A stretch of DNA of 56,994 bases from Bacteroidia bacterium (GCA_021153285.1 JAGKTT010000009.1:1-56994); one strand, 5' to 3'; shown: positions 7,601-15,697, counted from the stretch's first letter. Numbers and translations are program-made. The notes: generated by a model from the letters alone, not told the origin.

Positions 7601-8212
7601 TTAAAGCCTGTCGATGTAAAGCACTCCCTCCAGATGGTCGATTTCGTGCTGGAATATGACAGCGGTGAATCCGGTGACGGTATCGCGCACCATCGGGATA
7701 TCGGTAAGGCCGTGTTGCAGCGCGGTAATATCTGCATACTCGATCACGATTTCCTGGCTGCGGAGCACGTTGCCGCGCCTGTCCGGTACCGAGAGGCAGC
7801 CCTCCGGACCGTAAGCCAATGAATCAGACATCCATACGATCTTCACATTGGCATATACTTCGAATGGCTCTCCCACCTTGTCGAAACGCTGAACGGCCAC
7901 GATTCTTCGGCTCAGACCGACCTGCGGTCCGGCGATTCCTACTCCATCCTGCGACGGGTGGGTGACGGTCGATATCATTCGAAGCCCCAGTCTCTTAAAT
8001 TCTTCTGACGCCAGCTCATCTAAAGAAAAATCGCGGCTTTCGGCGCGCAGAACCGCAAGATCGACACTGTCCTCGACAGTCAGGACGCGCATAATGCTGT
8101 CCGGGCAATTCAATATCTCCAATTCACCGGTTGAAAATCCTCCGGTCTTGGATCGGCCGCACGACAATACGGCCATCATTGCCATCCCTATTAAGAAAAT
8201 CAGTCTCATCAT
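7601..8212 (-). CDS. Peptide deformylase-like lipoprotein
   Basis: Peptide deformylase removes the formyl group from nascent N-terminal Met. All three catalytic motifs are present: GVGIAGPQVGL, EGCLS (metal Cys) and FQHEIDHLEG (two metal His and the Glu base). Unusually, the protein starts with a lipoprotein signal peptide, MMRLIFLIGMAMMAVLSC, with the lipobox Cys about residue 18, so the catalytic domain should be exported and lipid-anchored rather than ribosome-bound. The start at 8212 overlaps the ispF stop as TGATG, suggesting translational coupling; a frame 18 codons longer would run into ispF and is rejected. A canonical cytoplasmic deformylase should exist elsewhere in the genome. Confidence 0.85.
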   Translation of the reverse strand: MMRLIFLIGMAMMAVLSCGRSKTGGFSTGELEILNCPDSIMRVLTVEDSVDLAVLRAESRDFSLDELASEEFKRLGLRMISTVTHPSQDGVGIAGPQVGLSRRIVAVQRFDKVGEPFEVYANVKIVWMSDSLAYGPEGCLSVPDRRGNVLRSQEIVIEYADITALQHGLTDIPMVRDTVTGFTAVIFQHEIDHLEGVLYIDRL

Positions 8213-8706
8213 CAGTCGAACAGTCCTTCCTCGCGTCCCAAAAGCGCCACAGCATACACCTCGCAACCCTCGCTACGGCCTACAAATCCCAGCTTCTCCG
8301 TAGTGGTTGCCTTTACGGAAACCCGTGCTGGTGAGATTTCCATAATCTCAGACAGACACTCTCGCATAGGCACGATATAAGGTGCCAGCTTCGGTCTCTG
8401 CATCGCGATCGTTATATCTACATTGACTACGTGCCATCCCTCATTTTCAATGAGTTCCATTACGCGGGCCAATAAAATCCTGCTGTCGATTCCTTTGAAT
8501 TCATCAGATGTGTCGGGGAAGTGCTTTCCTATGTCTCCCAGAGCCAATGCACCCAGCAGAGCGTCGCATAGAGCGTGAATGGCCACATCTCCGTCTGAGT
8601 GGGCAATGCACCCGATCGGGCTTTCCACCTGCACACCTCCAAGCCACAATGGCAGTCCTTCCGCCAGAGCGTGAACGTCATATCCGTTACCGATTCTTAT
8701 GTCCAT
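8212..8706 (-). CDS. ispF: 2-C-methyl-D-erythritol 2,4-cyclodiphosphate synthase
   Basis: IspF converts CDP-methylerythritol 2-phosphate into the cyclic diphosphate in the non-mevalonate isoprenoid pathway. The 164-residue length is typical. Metal ligands Asp and His are in GNGYDVHAL, a further His is in CIAHSDGDV, and the family signatures LGDIGKHFPDT and KATTTEKLGFVGR are intact. It works in the cytoplasm as a trimer. A -7 box TATGTTTG lies 18 bp upstream (8724-8731). The gene is coupled to the deformylase-like gene downstream. Confidence 0.97.
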   Translation of the reverse strand: MDIRIGNGYDVHALAEGLPLWLGGVQVESPIGCIAHSDGDVAIHALCDALLGALALGDIGKHFPDTSDEFKGIDSRILLARVMELIENEGWHVVNVDITIAMQRPKLAPYIVPMRECLSEIMEISPARVSVKATTTEKLGFVGRSEGCEVYAVALLGREEGLFD

Positions 8707-8723
8707 AAGTCAAATAATTTTTA

Positions 8724-8731
8724 CAAACATA
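8724..8731 (-). promoter_or_regulatory. -7 element upstream of ispF
   Basis: TATGTTTG on the minus strand matches TAnnTTTG; no clear -33 TTG at the expected distance. Confidence 0.5.
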
Positions 8732-8825
8732 CATAAAAACTGTTTAACTTCAGGCGGGATATGCAAGTTTACATCTCCGAAAGCATTTCAGTAGATAAAA
8801 ATTCAACACTTTCTAAAAAAATCCT

Positions 8826-8833
8826 TAAATTTG
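8826..8833 (+). promoter_or_regulatory. -7 element upstream of the mutL operon
   Basis: TAAATTTG matches TAnnTTTG and lies about 72 bp before the 101-codon gene. The leader holds a CTGGAG/CTCCAG hairpin (about 8843-8873). Confidence 0.5.
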
Positions 8834-8904
8834 CTGATTACACTGGAGTAAAATAGACAAAAGCTCCAGAGTGTTGTGAATATTAAATAAAGACGAACTA
8901 TATT

Positions 8905-9210
8905 ATGGGATTCAGTTTCAACTTTTTCGGAACGCAGGAAGTGCGCAGGTTCAATTACAGACCTCGTTTCTACGATCCGGAAGCGGAGGAAAGAAGAAAG
9001 AAATACGGAGACTTCACCAAGCCGAAGAATGAGAAATATGTACCCGGCAGCATCGTCAAGGGCAGCCTTCGTGACGGAAACTACCAGAGGAAGCAGGAGG
9101 TGAGCAGGAATCAGAAGGCAATAGGAGCAGTGTCAATGATCCTGCTTTTCACAGTTGTTTACCTCATTTACAAGTATTTCCCTCTGCTTGTCGACTCCCT
9201 GACAAAATAG
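8905..9210 (+). CDS. Small membrane protein upstream of mutL
   Basis: A 101-residue protein of unknown function. The N-terminal two thirds is soluble and basic (FNYRPRFYDPEAEERRKKYG) and a single hydrophobic segment (about residues 76-96) lies near the C-terminus, predicting a tail-anchored inner-membrane protein with its bulk in the cytoplasm. It ends 12 nt before mutL and is probably cotranscribed with it. I recognise no catalytic motif. Confidence 0.75.
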   Translation: MGFSFNFFGTQEVRRFNYRPRFYDPEAEERRKKYGDFTKPKNEKYVPGSIVKGSLRDGNYQRKQEVSRNQKAIGAVSMILLFTVVYLIYKYFPLLVDSLTK

Positions 9211-9222
9211 TACTCGAAAAGA

Positions 9223-11142
9223 ATGGATATAAGGATATTACCAAGCAACATAGCCAATATGATTGCCGCGGGAGAGGTCGTTCAGAGACCTGCATCCGTG
9301 GTTAAGGAGCTGGTGGAAAATGCGGTGGATGCCGGAGCCGATCAGGTGACCGTTGTCATTCAGGACGCAGGAAGAACCCTCATTCAGGTGATTGACAATG
9401 GATGTGGAATGTCTCCTGACCAAGCCGTGCTCTGCTTCGAACGTCACGCTACATCGAAGCTTCAGACCGCTGAGGATCTGAACAATATATTGACCTTCGG
9501 ATTCCGCGGCGAAGCCCTTGCGTCGATTGCCGCCGTAGCGGAAGTTACCCTGAAGACCCGCCGTGAGGAAGATGAAATCGGATGCCAGGTGGATTTTGCT
9601 GATTCCCGGCATATCGCGACCAATGAAACCGCTGCTGCAAGAGGAGCCAATTTCAGCGTGCGCAACCTTTTCTACAATGTTCCGGCAAGGCGCAAGTTCC
9701 TCAAATCGGACAATGTCGAATTCAAACATATTGTCACCGAGTTCATCAGGGTGGCACTTACCCGCCCGGATATCGGCTTTACATTGACACATAACGGCAA
9801 GGATGTTTATGTCCTACGTCCTGCCAAGTCGTTGAAATTCAGGATTCAGGATGTTCTTGGATCCAATATCGCCAACGAAATAGTGGATATATGCGCCGAG
9901 ACTTCTGTTGTAGAAGTCCACGGCTTCACAGGACGTCCAGATGCTGCAAAGAAAGGTCTTGGAAACCAATATTTCTTTGTTAACGGCCGCTATTTCCGCA
10001 GTCCTTATCTGCACAAGGCTGTGATGAAAGCCTACGAAGGTCTCATTCCTGAAGGGTATACTCCTTCGTATATCATATACCTCGAGATCGATCCTCAGGC
10101 AGTGGATGTGAATATCCATCCTACCAAGACTGAGATCAAGTTCGAGGATGACAGTGTGGTGTTCCAGATTCTGTACGCCTGCATCAGGGAGGTGCTCGGA
10201 AGGAATTCCTTCGGTGACAGCATTGACTTCGACCGTGAAGGTGTTCCTGATATCCCGGCATTCGGAAAGAATTTCGATGAATTCCGTCCGATCAGCGAGC
10301 CTCAGACCGGTACCGATGCTTCGTACAATCCGTTCGACAATGACGGTTTCCCGTCGGAGGTGTCACATTTCGACAATGCGGTAGTCTACGGTGGCGGGCA
10401 GAGTGCTCCGGCTCCAAGACAGGCTGATATTTTCGGAGGAAATGACTGGGCTGCTTCGGGACAGAATTTTGACAGAGCCTCAAGTCAATGGTCCTCAGCC
10501 GGATATGGTGCCAATGCCGGCGCTTTCCTGGAAAAGAGGGACGATTACGGAAAACTCTTTGAAGATAAGATCTCGCCGAGCAAATCGGTGCTGGTCCTTC
10601 AGGAAAAATATATTGTCACCACAGGACGTTCGGGCCTGATGCTCATCAATATACACAGGGCGATGGAACGCATCCTCTATGACCGTTTCCTCAATGCAAT
10701 GTCCAGAAACGAACATATCACCCAGACTGCTCTTTTTCCGGTGAGCGTCCAGATCGGTGTGGAAAATATGTGCCTTATCAGCGAGCACTCGCAGATGTTG
10801 GCCGACCTTGGTTTCGACATAGCACCTTTCGGTACGGATACCATAGTGCTCAACGGAGTGCCGGAAGGCTACAGTGCCGAGGCTGGAAAGGTTCAGACAA
10901 TGATAGGCGACCTGTTGCTGATATTGGCGGAAGACCATAGCGCCCTTCCGGAGATGATGGCTGCCAATATGGCATCGCGTTTTGCGAGATTGGGTGCATT
11001 CAGTGCCGATCCTGTCACAAATCCTATGGAGGCACAGAGATTGATTGAACAGCTCTTCGCCTGCGAAAACCCTGAGTATACAAGTGCAGGCCGCAGGGTG
11101 ATGTCCCTTCTCCCTGTCGAAGATATTGACAAAAAATTCTGA
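9223..11142 (+). CDS. mutL: DNA mismatch repair protein MutL
   Basis: MutL links mismatch recognition by MutS to strand removal. The 639-residue protein has the GHKL ATPase domain (residues 1-330) with ELVENAVDAGAD, DNGCGM, ERHATSKL and GFRGEALASIAAV, and a MutL S5-like domain with VDVNIHPTKTEIKF. A low-complexity linker (about 345-445) leads to the C-terminal dimerisation domain. There the endonuclease motif is degenerate: INIHRAMERILYD stands where DQHxxHERI is found in endonuclease-type MutL, and no CPHGRP motif is seen. It is first of a run (mutL, rhomboid, EEP protein, threonylcarbamoyl-AMP synthase) with 1-nt gaps or overlaps. Confidence 0.96.
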   Translation: MDIRILPSNIANMIAAGEVVQRPASVVKELVENAVDAGADQVTVVIQDAGRTLIQVIDNGCGMSPDQAVLCFERHATSKLQTAEDLNNILTFGFRGEALASIAAVAEVTLKTRREEDEIGCQVDFADSRHIATNETAAARGANFSVRNLFYNVPARRKFLKSDNVEFKHIVTEFIRVALTRPDIGFTLTHNGKDVYVLRPAKSLKFRIQDVLGSNIANEIVDICAETSVVEVHGFTGRPDAAKKGLGNQYFFVNGRYFRSPYLHKAVMKAYEGLIPEGYTPSYIIYLEIDPQAVDVNIHPTKTEIKFEDDSVVFQILYACIREVLGRNSFGDSIDFDREGVPDIPAFGKNFDEFRPISEPQTGTDASYNPFDNDGFPSEVSHFDNAVVYGGGQSAPAPRQADIFGGNDWAASGQNFDRASSQWSSAGYGANAGAFLEKRDDYGKLFEDKISPSKSVLVLQEKYIVTTGRSGLMLINIHRAMERILYDRFLNAMSRNEHITQTALFPVSVQIGVENMCLISEHSQMLADLGFDIAPFGTDTIVLNGVPEGYSAEAGKVQTMIGDLLLILAEDHSALPEMMAANMASRFARLGAFSADPVTNPMEAQRLIEQLFACENPEYTSAGRRVMSLLPVEDIDKKF

Positions 11143-11143
11143 A

Positions 11144-11842
11144 ATGAGTTATTATTCTTATGAAAACCGTGGCGGCTTTATGTCCAATGTACCTGTTGCC
11201 GTCAAGAATATAATCATCATCAATGTGCTTGTGATGATTATGACAGCGCTGAACGAGAACTTTATGTATGAAAAGTTCGCGCTCTTTTATCCCACATCAC
11301 CGTTTTTCCATTGGTGGCAGCCTCTCACACATATGTTTATGCACGGTGGGTTCTGGCATCTGTTCTTCAATATGTACACGCTCTGGATATTCGGAAGCGT
11401 ATTGGAAAGAGTCTGGGGAACAAAGAAATTCCTTATATTCTATTTTGTAACAGGCCTTGGTGCCGCTCTTATCCACACAGGTGTCGAATGGCTCCAGATG
11501 CAGAATTGGATCAGTGAGGCAGCAGCAGGTTCATATGCCGCACAAGCGTCGATCCATACACTGAAGATGACCCCTACGGTCGGAGCCTCAGGTGCCATCT
11601 ATGGTGTGCTGATGGGATATGCAATGCTGTATCCTGATTCTGTCCTTACCTTGATATTCCCTCCTATATCGTTGAAAGCCAAGTGGTTTGTGCTGATATT
11701 CGCTGCTATTGAACTTCTCACTGGAGTGACCGGAACGGGTGGTGGTATAGCACATTTTGCACATCTTGGAGGACTTATCTTCGGATTCCTTCTCATATGG
11801 TATTGGAAAAAGAAGCATATGTTATATAGCAGAATGGACTGA
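11144..11842 (+). CDS. Rhomboid-family intramembrane serine protease
   Basis: An integral membrane protease that cleaves transmembrane substrates. About 232 residues with six predicted helices. The rhomboid features are HMFMHGGFWHLFFNMYTLW (HxxxN-type region in helix 2), catalytic Ser in TVGASGAIYGVLMGY, and catalytic His in AHFAHLGGLIFGF. The start at 11144 is 1 nt after the mutL stop and is preferred to the overlapping ATG at 11126. Its TGA overlaps the next ATG (TGATG), indicating coupling. Confidence 0.93.
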   Translation: MSYYSYENRGGFMSNVPVAVKNIIIINVLVMIMTALNENFMYEKFALFYPTSPFFHWWQPLTHMFMHGGFWHLFFNMYTLWIFGSVLERVWGTKKFLIFYFVTGLGAALIHTGVEWLQMQNWISEAAAGSYAAQASIHTLKMTPTVGASGAIYGVLMGYAMLYPDSVLTLIFPPISLKAKWFVLIFAAIELLTGVTGTGGGIAHFAHLGGLIFGFLLIWYWKKKHMLYSRMD

Positions 11843-12927
11843 TGGCAAAGAAAAAGTACAGGATATTCGGCATCACATCCCGTTTTCTGATGCTGATAGT
11901 GGCGGCGCTTCTTGCGCTGTCATACCTGTCGATTGTCATCAACCCTGCAAAGCTCTGGCCTGTCTCCCTTTCAGGCATTTTCTATGTTCCTCTGATGACG
12001 GTCAATCTGCTGCTTCTGCTATGGGCCTTCAAACGCAGATCCAAGTCTTTTGTCATCCCTTTGCTGGCATTGATTCCGTCGTTCTTCTTCATCGGAAGAT
12101 ATGTGCAGCTGCCTTCGGAAAGCGCTGATGATCAGCCTGTAAGCGGTGAGGTTGTTAAGATCATCAGCTGGAATGTCGGGCGTTTCGCGCTTCACGACAG
12201 CAATACCGGTATAAACACATCGGCCCAATGCGTGGACTCCATCTTCAGCTTTATCCGTCAGCAGGATCCGGACATAATCTGCCTTCAGGAGTTCTCCATC
12301 GCCAATGCCGAGAAGGTCAAATCATATCTGAAGCATCGCTTCAAGGACTATACTGCCGAGTACTACCTTTTTCCGGATGCTCGCAATTCATTCGGCAATC
12401 TCACGCTCAGCCGTCTTCCTGTGGAAGGAAAAGGTAGGATAAGATTTGAAGAAAGTGCCAATCTGGCCATATATACCGACCACCTTGCCGGCGACCGCCA
12501 CTTCCGCGTATATAATTGTCACTTTGAGAGTTACAATATCTCAATGACCGGACTTGTCAGGGCGGTGGCGACGCGTGACAGCACTGTGATGGCCCAGACC
12601 GGCACAAAGGTAAAACGATCGATTACCCGCCGTCCGAAGCAGGTGGATCAGGTCTTCAATGATATTGAAAATTGTCCGGTGGACGCCTTTGTCTGCGGCG
12701 ATTTCAATGATAACCCGATGTCCTACACCTATTACCGTATGACCAGAGACCGCAAAGATGCATTTGTGGAAGCCGGTAAAGGTTTCGGAGCAACATATTC
12801 CTTATTGTGGCCGATGCTCAGGATCGATTATGTGCTTTTCCCGGAAAACGGCAGAGCCCTAAGCCATCATATTCCCCGGGTCCCATACTCAGACCACTAC
12901 CCGGTCATAACAGAAATTGAATTGTAA
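11842..12927 (+). CDS. Membrane-anchored endonuclease/exonuclease/phosphatase-family protein
   Basis: The first 95 residues form three hydrophobic segments (about 13-33, 42-63, 69-89), followed by an EEP catalytic domain. Visible EEP motifs are ISWNVGRF, DIICLQEF (metal Glu), NCHFES, FVCGDFND and PYSDHYPVITEIEL (catalytic His near the C-terminus). EEP enzymes hydrolyse phosphodiester or phosphate bonds in nucleic acids, phosphoinositides or sphingolipids; the substrate is unknown here, and topology would place the domain on the periplasmic side or at the inner face depending on helix count. It overlaps the rhomboid stop by one base. Confidence 0.9.
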   Translation: MAKKKYRIFGITSRFLMLIVAALLALSYLSIVINPAKLWPVSLSGIFYVPLMTVNLLLLLWAFKRRSKSFVIPLLALIPSFFFIGRYVQLPSESADDQPVSGEVVKIISWNVGRFALHDSNTGINTSAQCVDSIFSFIRQQDPDIICLQEFSIANAEKVKSYLKHRFKDYTAEYYLFPDARNSFGNLTLSRLPVEGKGRIRFEESANLAIYTDHLAGDRHFRVYNCHFESYNISMTGLVRAVATRDSTVMAQTGTKVKRSITRRPKQVDQVFNDIENCPVDAFVCGDFNDNPMSYTYYRMTRDRKDAFVEAGKGFGATYSLLWPMLRIDYVLFPENGRALSHHIPRVPYSDHYPVITEIEL

Positions 12928-12928
12928 T

Positions 12929-13528
12929 ATGAACGAAGCTATTCAGAAAGCCCTTGAAGTCCTCCGCAGCGGAGGCGTCATCCTTTATCCTACCGACACG
13001 GTCTGGGGAATTGGCTGTGATGCCACTGATCCGGAGGCAGTTGCGAAGATATATGCCATCAAGAACAGAGAAGACAGCAAGTCCCTCGTACTGCTGGCCA
13101 GCGATATGGATATGATATGCCGCTATGTCAGGGAAGTCCCTGAAATGGCAGTCCAGCTTGTCGAAGTCAATGACAAGCCGATGACCATAATCTATCCGGG
13201 TGCTATAGCAGGTGATAAGGGCAATATGAAGGCAGACCGTCGTGCTCTGGCATTCAATACAGTAGCGGAAGACGGAACGGTCGGTATACGTATACCTATG
13301 ATGGACTTCTGCCAGCAGCTCGTAGCAAAGCTCGGTCGTCCGCTAGTTTCCACTTCGGCCAATATATCCGGAGAACCTACTCCGAAGAAGTTTGCGGAAA
13401 TCTCTGAGCGAATCCGTTCTGCAGTGGACCACATCGTGGATCCTTCACTTGAACGTGGAGCTACAGGCCAGTCCTCATCCATCATCAAGGTCGGTCTCGA
13501 CTACTCGATCGAAATCATCAGAAAATAG
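12929..13528 (+). CDS. L-threonylcarbamoyladenylate synthase (Sua5/YciO/YrdC family)
   Basis: Makes threonylcarbamoyl-AMP from Thr, bicarbonate and ATP, the first step of the t6A37 modification of ANN-decoding tRNAs. About 199 residues of YrdC fold: GGVILYPTDTVWGIGCDA, KNREDSKSLVLL, and STSANISGEPTP are the conserved substrate-binding segments. It is a single-domain form without the Sua5 C-terminal domain. The start at 12929 follows the EEP stop by 1 nt; an ATG at 12917 inside the upstream gene is less likely. Confidence 0.93.
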   Translation: MNEAIQKALEVLRSGGVILYPTDTVWGIGCDATDPEAVAKIYAIKNREDSKSLVLLASDMDMICRYVREVPEMAVQLVEVNDKPMTIIYPGAIAGDKGNMKADRRALAFNTVAEDGTVGIRIPMMDFCQQLVAKLGRPLVSTSANISGEPTPKKFAEISERIRSAVDHIVDPSLERGATGQSSSIIKVGLDYSIEIIRK

Positions 13529-13558
13529 GAGAAGCCTAACTGCTTCTATTTTAACGAC

Positions 13559-13605
13559 TTACCCATTCTTCGTGCTCCCCAAAGTGCGGCACGAAGAATG
13601 GGTAA
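13559..13605. terminator. Perfect 17-bp inverted repeat between convergent genes
   Basis: TTACCCATTCTTCGTGC (13559-13575) and its exact reverse complement (13589-13605) flank a 13-nt loop, between the convergent threonylcarbamoyl-AMP synthase gene and rsmE. It probably works as a bidirectional terminator although neither side has a long T run. Confidence 0.6.
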
Positions 13606-13635
13606 CGTATTGGTAGACATTGTTTTAAATTCCTC

Positions 13636-14355
13636 CTAAATGTATCTGAAATAAGCCGCTGAAGCAGCGGTCAGGGCTGCTGTTTCCGTACGCAGACGGG
13701 ATGCTCCCAGATGGACCGGAATAAATCCGTGCTGCAGTGCCAGCTCAGCCTCAGCCTTCGAGAAATCCCCCTCGGGACCTATCATAACGATAATCTCCCT
13801 GCCTTCAAAACCTTCCAGGACCTCCTTGATGCTCTTTCTCGGAACCCTTTCATCTTCAAAACAGTAGGCCATCAGTTTCAATGCCTTCTCCGGAGCTTCA
13901 AGGATGAAATCCTTCACAGACACCGGCTCGTTCACCTTCGGGACAGAAGCCTTGAGGGATTGCTTTGCGGCACTGATCAGCACTTTCTCCACTCGCGCAG
14001 TCTTAAGAACCTTTCTCTCCGAATGTTCGCCGATGATAGGCGAAAGCTCATCGAAACCGATTTCGCAAGCCTTCTCGGCAAACCATTCGTACCTGTCATT
14101 GCTTTTGGTCGGACATACTGCCAGATGAAGCCTGTAAGGATGACCTCCCCAGTTTTCCTCGCTTGAAAGCACAGCTGCCTCCACGCCTTTATGACTGTCC
14201 GAGACAATACGGCAGCGATAAAGCGTGCCACATCCGTCTATCACCGAAATCTCATCTCCAGCCCTGTGTCTCAGCACTTTGACACAATGTCCCGACTCAT
14301 CCTGATCCAGCCTGAAGATGCTTCCGTCAATATCTTTTGAGTAGAAAAGTTCCAT
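13636..14355 (-). CDS. rsmE: 16S rRNA m3U1498 methyltransferase
   Basis: RsmE is a SPOUT-class methyltransferase modifying U1498 of 16S rRNA. From the ATG at 14355 it has about 239 residues: an N-terminal PUA-like domain (MELFYSKDIDGS..) and a C-terminal knotted domain with IVMIGPEGDFSKAE and HLGASRLRTETAAL, both family signatures for SAM binding. A frame 55 codons longer is open upstream but would overlap the divergent promoter pair, so the internal start is preferred. A -7 box (TATATTTG, 14377-14384) lies 21 bp before it. Confidence 0.95.
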   Translation of the reverse strand: MELFYSKDIDGSIFRLDQDESGHCVKVLRHRAGDEISVIDGCGTLYRCRIVSDSHKGVEAAVLSSEENWGGHPYRLHLAVCPTKSNDRYEWFAEKACEIGFDELSPIIGEHSERKVLKTARVEKVLISAAKQSLKASVPKVNEPVSVKDFILEAPEKALKLMAYCFEDERVPRKSIKEVLEGFEGREIIVMIGPEGDFSKAEAELALQHGFIPVHLGASRLRTETAALTAASAAYFRYI

Positions 14356-14376
14356 TTTCTGAAAATTCTGATCGCA

Positions 14377-14384
14377 CAAATATA
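14377..14384 (-). promoter_or_regulatory. -7 element of rsmE
   Basis: TATATTTG on the minus strand. It is back-to-back with the identical box at 14394-14401 on the plus strand, forming a compact divergent promoter. Confidence 0.6.
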
Positions 14385-14393
14385 CGAAACTTC

Positions 14394-14401
14394 TATATTT
14401 G
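14394..14401 (+). promoter_or_regulatory. -7 element of the phosphodiesterase gene
   Basis: TATATTTG matches TAnnTTTG, 32 bp before the ATG at 14434. Confidence 0.6.
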
Positions 14402-14433
14402 CACGGTTGTATCACTTGTAAAACTTGAGTGAA

Positions 14434-14925
14434 ATGTATATAGGACTGATATCGGACACTCACGGCGTTTTTGACGCTCGTTTCAAGGAATTTCTTGCAC
14501 CGGTCGATCAGATATGGCACGCGGGAGACTTCGGAGGCGGGATGGATCTAGCTGCAGATATTGCCCGTTTCAAGCCACTACTCGGAGTCGCAGGCAATTG
14601 CGACAATCACGATCTACGCTTCGAGCACCCACTCCATCGCTTCTTCGAGTGCGAGGGAATGAAGATCCTGATGACTCATATCGGAGGTTATCCGGGAAGG
14701 TATGATGCCCGTGCCTTGAAACTGATCAATGAATATCGTCCGGACATCTTTGTGTGCGGACATTCTCATATATTGAAGGTCGTGCGTGATCCGAAAAGGA
14801 ATATGCTGGTAATCAATCCAGGTGCGGCCGGAATCCAGGGCTTCCATATTGTGCGGACGGCACTCAGATTCCATATTGACAATGGCAATATCCGCGATAT
14901 GGAGGTATTTGAGCTGGACCGCTAG
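14434..14925 (+). CDS. YfcE/MJ0936-family metallophosphoesterase
   Basis: A small cytoplasmic phosphodiesterase of about 163 residues from the calcineurin-like superfamily. Metal-binding motifs are in order: ISDTHG (residues 5-10), HAGDFGGG, VAGNCDNHD, THIGGYPG and CGHSHILK. Such proteins hydrolyse model phosphodiesters; the natural substrate is unknown. The start at 14434 begins MYIGLISDTHG, as usual in the family. Confidence 0.92.
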   Translation: MYIGLISDTHGVFDARFKEFLAPVDQIWHAGDFGGGMDLAADIARFKPLLGVAGNCDNHDLRFEHPLHRFFECEGMKILMTHIGGYPGRYDARALKLINEYRPDIFVCGHSHILKVVRDPKRNMLVINPGAAGIQGFHIVRTALRFHIDNGNIRDMEVFELDR

Positions 14926-14941
14926 TCGCTTTTTTAATTCG

Positions 14942-14949
14942 TAAATTTG
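14942..14949 (+). promoter_or_regulatory. -7 element of the Cys-rich lipoprotein gene
   Basis: TAAATTTG, 68 bp before the ATG at 15017; the leader is AT-rich as in well-translated Bacteroidetes genes. Confidence 0.55.
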
Positions 14950-15016
14950 TAATATTCAAATCTAAATATTATTTTTGTCAGATACAGAAGTGTTTAACCA
15001 ATTAAATTTTAAGAAT

Positions 15017-15382
15017 ATGAAGAATGTATTTATGTCATTGGCAGTAGTGGCTGCAATGTTTGCTGCTGCATCTTGTGCTTGCAACAATAACCAGAAGGCT
15101 GAGGAGTGCACTGACTGTACTGAATGTGCTGATTGCGCTGGCTGCGACAAGGCTGCTCAGACTTGTGAGGCTTCTTGTGATGCTGCCTGCGACAAGGCTT
15201 GCGACAAGGCTTGTGAGGGTTGCGAAAAAGCTTGCGATAAGGCTTGTGAGAAGAATTGCGACAAGCACTGCGAGAAAGCTTGTGACAAGCAGTGTGACAA
15301 AGCCTGCGAAAAAGAGTGCCACAAGGATAAGGCTTGCAAGCAGTGTGACAGCACTTGCGTAGACTGCAAGAAGGCAGAGTAA
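15017..15382 (+). CDS. Cys-rich repeat lipoprotein
   Basis: Not a family I recognise by name. The 121-residue product starts with a lipoprotein signal (MKNVFMSLAVVAAMFAAASC). The mature part is almost entirely 3- and 4-residue units of the type CDKA, CEKA, CDAA, with about 25 Cys in about 100 residues, alternating with Lys and Asp/Glu. The spacing is mostly Cys-x3-Cys. This could bind metal ions or haem-free clusters, or be a redox buffer on the periplasmic side; nothing in the sequence decides. A His pair (CDKHC, ECHKD) is also present. The gene stands alone between its own promoter and a strong terminator. An ATG at 14975 in frame would add a non-signal extension and is rejected. Confidence 0.85.
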   Translation: MKNVFMSLAVVAAMFAAASCACNNNQKAEECTDCTECADCAGCDKAAQTCEASCDAACDKACDKACEGCEKACDKACEKNCDKHCEKACDKQCDKACEKECHKDKACKQCDSTCVDCKKAE

Positions 15383-15408
15383 TCCGAAAAGACATTTTCA
15401 CCGGATAA

Positions 15409-15441
15409 GATATTGCCCCACACCGGGCAATATCTTTTTTT
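15409..15441 (+). terminator. Intrinsic terminator of the Cys-rich lipoprotein gene
   Basis: Stem AGATATTGCCC / GGGCAATATCT followed by seven T, a classic Rho-independent terminator. Confidence 0.92.
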
Positions 15442-15629
15442 ATGCTGAATCAGTCAATTCATCTTCTGTGTCGAGCTTCACTGTGTTCCAAGGTTTCAAA
15501 GCGGCTCTAATTAAGCAAGATAACGACGTGTCCTGCGTCTTGCCGGGGATTACCTAGCGAAACACATACTTTTGCAGGTGATCCTGATTATCGTCTGTCA
15601 TAATCTTAGAAATACCATCACATTTCTTC

Positions 15630-15668
15630 TGTCATTCTGAGGAGCGGCAGCGACGTGAGAATCTTTTT
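15630..15668. repeat. GTCATTCTGAG...GAATCT dispersed repeat fragment
   Basis: The stretch TGTCATTCTGAGGAG..GTGAGAATCTTTT resembles the GTCATTCTGAG-AGAATCT interspersed sequence common in many bacterial genomes. A partial echo (TTGTCATTCTGAATG) is near 23840. Function unknown. Confidence 0.4.
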
Positions 15669-15672
15669 TGAC

Positions 15673-15680
15673 TATATTTG
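15673..15680 (+). promoter_or_regulatory. -7 element of radA
   Basis: TATATTTG, 17 bp before the radA ATG at 15698, so the leader would be very short. Confidence 0.6.
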
Positions 15681-15697
15681 CCAAAAACAAACCGGCA

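Noticed and set aside
15035..15401. Long frames on both strands across the Cys-rich lipoprotein gene
   Set aside because: They come from the repetitive TGCGACAAGGCT-type codons; only the frame with a lipoprotein signal and a fitting promoter and terminator is credible.
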